Under the pieces are notes generated by a model. That model was not told where the DNA came from, made no database searches, and saw nothing but the letters and a program-made list of their open reading frames with translations. From the NCBI RefSeq assembly GCF_001552535.1, contig NZ_BCRJ01000037.1:1-36400 (forward strand): DNA of 36,400 nucleotides, read 5' to 3'. Position numbers and translations under genes: made by a program. This document shows, piece after piece, positions 33,387 through 36,400 of the stretch (the stretch's first letter is position 1; each line of letters starts with the position of its first letter). This DNA is from Nocardioides jensenii JCM 1364 = NBRC 14755 (GTDB lineage Bacteria > Actinomycetota > Actinomycetes > Propionibacteriales > Nocardioidaceae).

Positions 33387-33821
33387 ATGCGGTCTCCCTT
33401 CGCCCACCTCATCGCATCTGCGCTCCTCGTGATCGCCATGGTCGGCTGCAGTGGCGAACCGGAACAGGACGCCACGACACCCAGCACCCCCGGCGCAACA
33501 TCCACCGACCCGGCGTCCGCCGGCACACAGCCCAGCGGGTGGGAATCGACCGGCGTCCGCCGCATCAGCGTGGAAGTGGGCCACTGCTACGTCGCGAGCA
33601 TCCGCTTCGACGGCGAGCGGTGGAACGTCCCGTTCCGCAAGCAGTTCGGCTGGGGCGGAGGCGACTCGGGGCACGACCATCGGGCCTGGGTGGGCTCCGG
33701 CGCCATCGTCCGCACGGCTCCGGGCACGGCACGCTACACGGACGACGGCGGGGAGGTGCTTGACCTGCTGCCCGCCGACCACCCTTCGGTCCGCAAGGTC
33801 GAGCATGCCGGCTGCCGCTAG
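33387..33821 (+). CDS. Lipoprotein of unknown function
   Basis: Protein of 144 residues beginning MRSPFAHLIASALLVIAMVG followed by the lipidated Cys (C21), then SGEPEQD and a Thr/Ser/Pro linker (to about 55). The mature domain (about 57-144) includes RRISVEVGHCYVASIRFDGE, WGGGDSGHDH and a C-terminal Cys, so a disulphide between C67 and the last Cys is possible. No family is recognised. The start is placed at ATG 33387 because the signal peptide begins there; upstream in-frame codons run through the inverted repeat and hairpin. It ends 21 bases from the convergent TPR gene. Confidence 0.78.
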   Translation: MRSPFAHLIASALLVIAMVGCSGEPEQDATTPSTPGATSTDPASAGTQPSGWESTGVRRISVEVGHCYVASIRFDGERWNVPFRKQFGWGGGDSGHDHRAWVGSGAIVRTAPGTARYTDDGGEVLDLLPADHPSVRKVEHAGCR

Positions 33822-33842
33822 GGCTCACTCAACGCACGGTGC

Positions 33843-34331
33843 TCAGGTGAGGTCGTCGTACGAGATGACGCCCGCCTCGGCGAGCTGCCGCTCCACCCGG
33901 AGTACGGCGGTCTCGTGCTCAGGGTCGGCGCTCATCGCAGCGGCCAGCCGCAGGTGTGGCAACGCGTCCGAGGGCCGGGACTGGCGCTCCAGGGCACGGC
34001 CGAGCGTGTGCCGCGCCCACACGTCGGACGGGTCGCGCTCGACCAGCACCCGCAGGTCGGCCTCGGCCTTCTGCAGCTGCACCCGCATGAAGTAGGCCCA
34101 GGCCCGCAGGGTGAGCAGCGAGTTGGCCTCCGGCTCGGCCTCGAGGGCGGGCTCGAGGATCTCCAAGGCCTCCCGCGGGGCGCGCTGCTCCAGCAGCTCC
34201 CACGCCCGGTGATAGGCGTCGGAGGGGTGCTCGACCTGCCCCGGAAACACGATCGGCGGGACGGGGATCTCCTGGTCCTCCACTGCTCCTCCTTCGTCGT
34301 CACTGTGGCTCATCCACCCAACATCGCCCAT
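33843..34331 (-). CDS. Tetratricopeptide-repeat protein
   Basis: Soluble protein of 162 residues. After an acidic leader (SHSDDEGGAVEDQEIPVPP) it holds about three TPR units: AYHRAWELLEQRAPREALEI (near 39-58), SLLTLRAWAYFMRVQLQKAE and VWARHTLGRALERQSRPSDA, with the usual small/aromatic positions. It probably serves as a protein-protein adaptor; the partner is unknown. ATG 34331 and ATG 34313 are both possible; neither has an ideal ribosome-binding site. It is divergent from rnpB, whose -10 lies 17 bases from ATG 34331. Confidence 0.82.
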   Translation of the reverse strand: MGDVGWMSHSDDEGGAVEDQEIPVPPIVFPGQVEHPSDAYHRAWELLEQRAPREALEILEPALEAEPEANSLLTLRAWAYFMRVQLQKAEADLRVLVERDPSDVWARHTLGRALERQSRPSDALPHLRLAAAMSADPEHETAVLRVERQLAEAGVISYDDLT

Positions 34332-34347
34332 CGTGCCTGCATTCCTC

Positions 34348-34353
34348 TACCCT
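34348..34353 (+). promoter_or_regulatory. -10 box of rnpB
   Basis: TACCCT six bases before the first base of the RNase P RNA P1 helix (34360), exactly where transcription should begin. No good -35 is visible. Confidence 0.55.
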
Positions 34354-34359
34354 TGAGGC

Positions 34360-34783
34360 GCGGATGGGCTGGCCGGGCGACCGCGTTCGTCTCCTCACGG
34401 AGGCGACCGAGGAAGGTCCGGGCTCCGCAGAGCAAGGTGGTGGGCAACACCCACCCGGGGCAACCCGCGGGAAAGTGCCACAGAGAACAGACCGCCGCTC
34501 TCTCCGTTCATTCGGGAAGAGGGGTAAGGGTGAAACGGTGGTGTAAGAGACCACCAGCGTGCCGGGTGACCGGGGCGGCTAGGTAAACCCCACCTGGAGC
34601 AAGATCAAGAAGCCGTTCCTCTTCGGAGGAACGGTGCGCACACGTTCGAGGGCTGCTCGCCCGAGTGTGCGGGTAGATCGCCCGAGGCTGTCGGCAACGG
34701 CAGCCCTAGATGGATGGTCGCCAACCGGGGCCACGCAAGAAACCCCGGCGAACAGAACCCGGCCTATGAGCCAGCCCGTCCGC
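34360..34783 (+). ncRNA. rnpB: RNase P RNA, bacterial type A
   Basis: Catalytic RNA that, with the RnpA protein, removes 5' leaders from tRNA precursors. The ends form helix P1: GCGGATGGGCTGG (34360-34372) pairs with CCAGCCCGTCCGC (34771-34783). Conserved core pieces appear in order: GAGGAAGGTCCGGGCTCC, AGGGTGAAACGGTG, GTAAGAGACCACCAG, AGGTAAACCCCACC, TAGATGGATGGTCGCC and ACAGAACCCGGCCTAT. The length of about 424 bases suits a high-GC actinobacterial type A RNA. It is convergent with the RNB-domain gene, whose stop is 30 bases away. Confidence 0.96.
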
Positions 34784-34813
34784 CCCCACGTACGACGACC
34801 ACCCGGAAACCGG

Positions 34814-36259
34814 TCAGCCGGTCACGAACCGGATCGACCGGGACGTCACGTCCACCGACTCCAGCTTCACCGACACCTGCTCGCCGAGAGGCAACGGGCC
34901 TGACGTCGAGGTCACGGTGGCCTCGATCGCCGGGTCCTGCACGGTGATGTCGCCCTTGTGGTCGTCCTTGTCGTCGATGTCGACCACCACCGCGTCGAAG
35001 GACTCCCCCACCCGCGGTCGGAGCACGGCGGCCTCGACCAGGTTGAGCACGGCGTTCTCGTACTGGTTGGCGATCCGCCCCGAGTCACGCATCGTCTCGG
35101 GCACCTCGGTGAGCTTCTCGATCACCCACGACGGCACCTCCTGGTCGGCACACAGTGCGACACAGATCTCGCCGGCGTAGCGGTCGACGAGTCGACGCAG
35201 CGGCGCGGTGACGTGGGCGTACTCGGCAGCGATCGCCGAGTGCCGCGGCTGGGCGGGCAGCTCGCCGTTGAAACCGACGTAGCCGCTGCCGCGCAGCAGG
35301 GAGGTGCAGGCCACCACCATCGCGGCGTGCCTCGGCTGGGTCGGGTCGAGGCTGCGGATGAACTCGGGATACTCCTGCTCCGCGGGCCAGTCGATGCCGA
35401 GAGCCTTGGCGGTGCGGTGCAGACGCTTGACTGCGCGAGGTTCGGCCGGCGGCAGGGTGCGCAGCAGGCCGACGCGCGCGTAGACCATGAGGGAGGCCGC
35501 AGCCATGCCGGTGAGCAGTGAGATCTGCGCGTTCCACTGCTCGACCGGGTGCTGGGCCCGGAACTCCAGGTGCCACTGGTCGCCCTCGATGTCGATCTCC
35601 TGCTCGGGCAGGGGCAGGGAGACCCCGCCGCGGGCCGCCTCTCGTTCGATGCGCAGCTCACCGACCTCCTTGAGCAGGCCGAAGACCTCGTCGGCGTCTC
35701 CGTCGTCGATCGACTTCTGCACGTCGTCGTAGTTGAGCTTCGCCCGAGACTTCACCAGCGCGCGTTCGACCTCGACCTTCGTCCCGTCACCGGTCTTGTC
35801 GACGTCGATGGTCCACAGCAGAGCCGGGCGGACCTGGTCGGGAAGCAGGGACCCGGCGTCCTCGGAGATCACCTTGGGGTGCAGCGGGATCTTGGAGTCC
35901 GCGCCGTAGAGCGTCTCGCCGCGACGGTTGGCCTCGACGTCGACCGGGTCGCCCGGGGTGATGAAGGCGGCGAGGTCCGCGATCGCGTAGAAGACTCGGT
36001 AGCCGTCGCCGTTGCGCTCGAGGTGCAGTGCCTGGTCGAGGTCCATCGCGCTCGCGGGATCGATGGTGACGAACGGGATGTCGGTGCGGTCGAGCTCGGG
36101 CAGTCGCGGGTTCGCCGCTGCGGCTGCGGCCGCCTTCTCCACCTCGGGCGGGAACTCCGCCGAGACGTGCATCTCCGACTGGATCTGTGCGATCCCCTCA
36201 CGCAGGCTCTGCGCGGCGACGCCCTCATCGGACCGGACTCTGACAACTCTGCTCGGCAT
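34814..36259 (-). CDS. RNB-domain ribonuclease (RNase II/R family, short form)
   Basis: 3'-5' exoribonuclease-like protein of 481 residues, the short actinobacterial type with little more than the RNB domain (about 55-385) and a small C-terminal beta domain. Catalytic Asp motif: IDPASAMDLDQALHL with D67, D73 and D75. The fourth Asp of E. coli RNase II (D210) is replaced by Gln (Q76), as seen from the DLDQ sequence. The later motif EYAHVTAPLRRLVDRYAGE is the conserved RNA-binding Arg region. N-terminal cold-shock domains are missing. ATG 36259 has AGGTGG four bases upstream. It sits next to rnpB and is divergent from yaaA. Confidence 0.92.
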   Translation of the reverse strand: MPSRVVRVRSDEGVAAQSLREGIAQIQSEMHVSAEFPPEVEKAAAAAAANPRLPELDRTDIPFVTIDPASAMDLDQALHLERNGDGYRVFYAIADLAAFITPGDPVDVEANRRGETLYGADSKIPLHPKVISEDAGSLLPDQVRPALLWTIDVDKTGDGTKVEVERALVKSRAKLNYDDVQKSIDDGDADEVFGLLKEVGELRIEREAARGGVSLPLPEQEIDIEGDQWHLEFRAQHPVEQWNAQISLLTGMAAASLMVYARVGLLRTLPPAEPRAVKRLHRTAKALGIDWPAEQEYPEFIRSLDPTQPRHAAMVVACTSLLRGSGYVGFNGELPAQPRHSAIAAEYAHVTAPLRRLVDRYAGEICVALCADQEVPSWVIEKLTEVPETMRDSGRIANQYENAVLNLVEAAVLRPRVGESFDAVVVDIDDKDDHKGDITVQDPAIEATVTSTSGPLPLGEQVSVKLESVDVTSRSIRFVTG

Positions 36260-36333
36260 GGATCCACCTAACCATGCGCTCTGTCGCAGCCGCGCCGGTG
36301 ACCCGCGTTACGGCGGGATCGCCGCCGATTCCC

Positions 36334-36339
36334 TACGCT
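36334..36339 (+). promoter_or_regulatory. -10 box of yaaA (leaderless)
   Basis: TACGCT ends six bases before GTG 36346; no Shine-Dalgarno is present. Fits TANNNT. Confidence 0.45.
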
Positions 36340-36345
36340 GTGCAG

Positions 36346-36400
36346 GTGTTGATCCTGCTTCCGCCCAGTGAGGGCAAGGCCGCGCCACGGCGCGGCAAGC
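36346..36400 (+). CDS. yaaA: Peroxide stress protein YaaA, 5' end only
   Basis: Only 18 codons lie within the window: VLILLPPSEGKAAPRRGK, the highly conserved start of the YaaA/DUF328 family (LPPSEGK). In E. coli YaaA lowers free iron and DNA damage during hydrogen-peroxide stress. The start GTG 36346 is chosen because it gives the family N-terminus and is correctly spaced after TACGCT. The gene continues beyond the window. Confidence 0.85.
   Translation, partial: MLILLPPSEGKAAPRRGK

Noticed and set aside
1..36400. CRISPR arrays, tRNA/rRNA genes, transposases, prophage, known riboswitches
   Set aside because: Gaps were read on both strands; no regular repeat-spacer array, cloverleaf, transposase motif or recognised riboswitch core was found.

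Overview
The window is very GC-rich with strong G/C third-codon bias. It is densely packed, many genes overlap by 4 bases (ATGA or GTGA), and several starts appear leaderless. GlnE, GlnA2, a glutamine-dependent NAD synthetase of mycobacterial type, a SigE-family sigma factor, an actinobacterial RNB nuclease and an RNase P RNA together point to a high-GC actinomycete, most likely Nocardioidaceae (Nocardioides-like). The placement is an inference from gene content; there is no rRNA to confirm it.

Left part (1-9,000): a stand-alone FEN-like 5'-3' exonuclease is followed by the two-gene bacterial RNA-repair cassette hen1-pnkp, which overlap by ATGA. Convergent to it is hmgA (homogentisate dioxygenase). 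Then comes a lipoprotein gene cut off after its signal peptide, an ECF sigma factor with a translationally coupled membrane partner, and a YkgJ-like cysteine-domain/pentapeptide fusion.

Middle left (9,000-16,400): a SatD-like gene is coupled to a membrane-protein gene that carries a one-base frameshift. A PEP-mutase/isocitrate-lyase family enzyme is divergent from a polytopic membrane protein. A copper-type cluster (membrane protein, PepSY-TM protein) ends in a ycnI gene reduced to a signal peptide and a scrap of the mature domain. A GT-C glycosyltransferase follows.

Middle right (16,400-29,300): a minus-strand nitrogen/glutamine block reads, in transcription order, wHTH regulator, nadE, glnA2, class-I glutamine amidotransferase, glnE. 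A 37-bp palindrome and a possible GlnR site precede glnA2. A 21-bp triplicate repeat forms the C-terminus of the amidotransferase. Divergent from the regulator is a 1,470-residue secreted subtilase with carboxypeptidase-regulatory-like, jelly-roll-like and Kelch modules.

Right part (29,300-36,400): a small DUF4345-like membrane protein, panB, a secreted AMIN-like protein with a duplicated N-terminus, a small membrane protein, a 62-residue conserved protein divergent from map (both apparently leaderless, with overlapping -10 boxes), a lipoprotein, a TPR protein, the RNase P RNA gene rnpB, an RNB-domain ribonuclease and the first codons of yaaA. A family of short CGAGTTGTTGAGTTT-type repeats lies at gene 3' ends here, once as a 117-bp inverted REPIN-like structure after panB.

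I found no CRISPR array, tRNA, rRNA, transposase or prophage. The most notable signals are the RNA-repair cluster with its adjacent nuclease, the dispersed REP-like repeats, the overlapping divergent leaderless promoters, and three independent broken genes.
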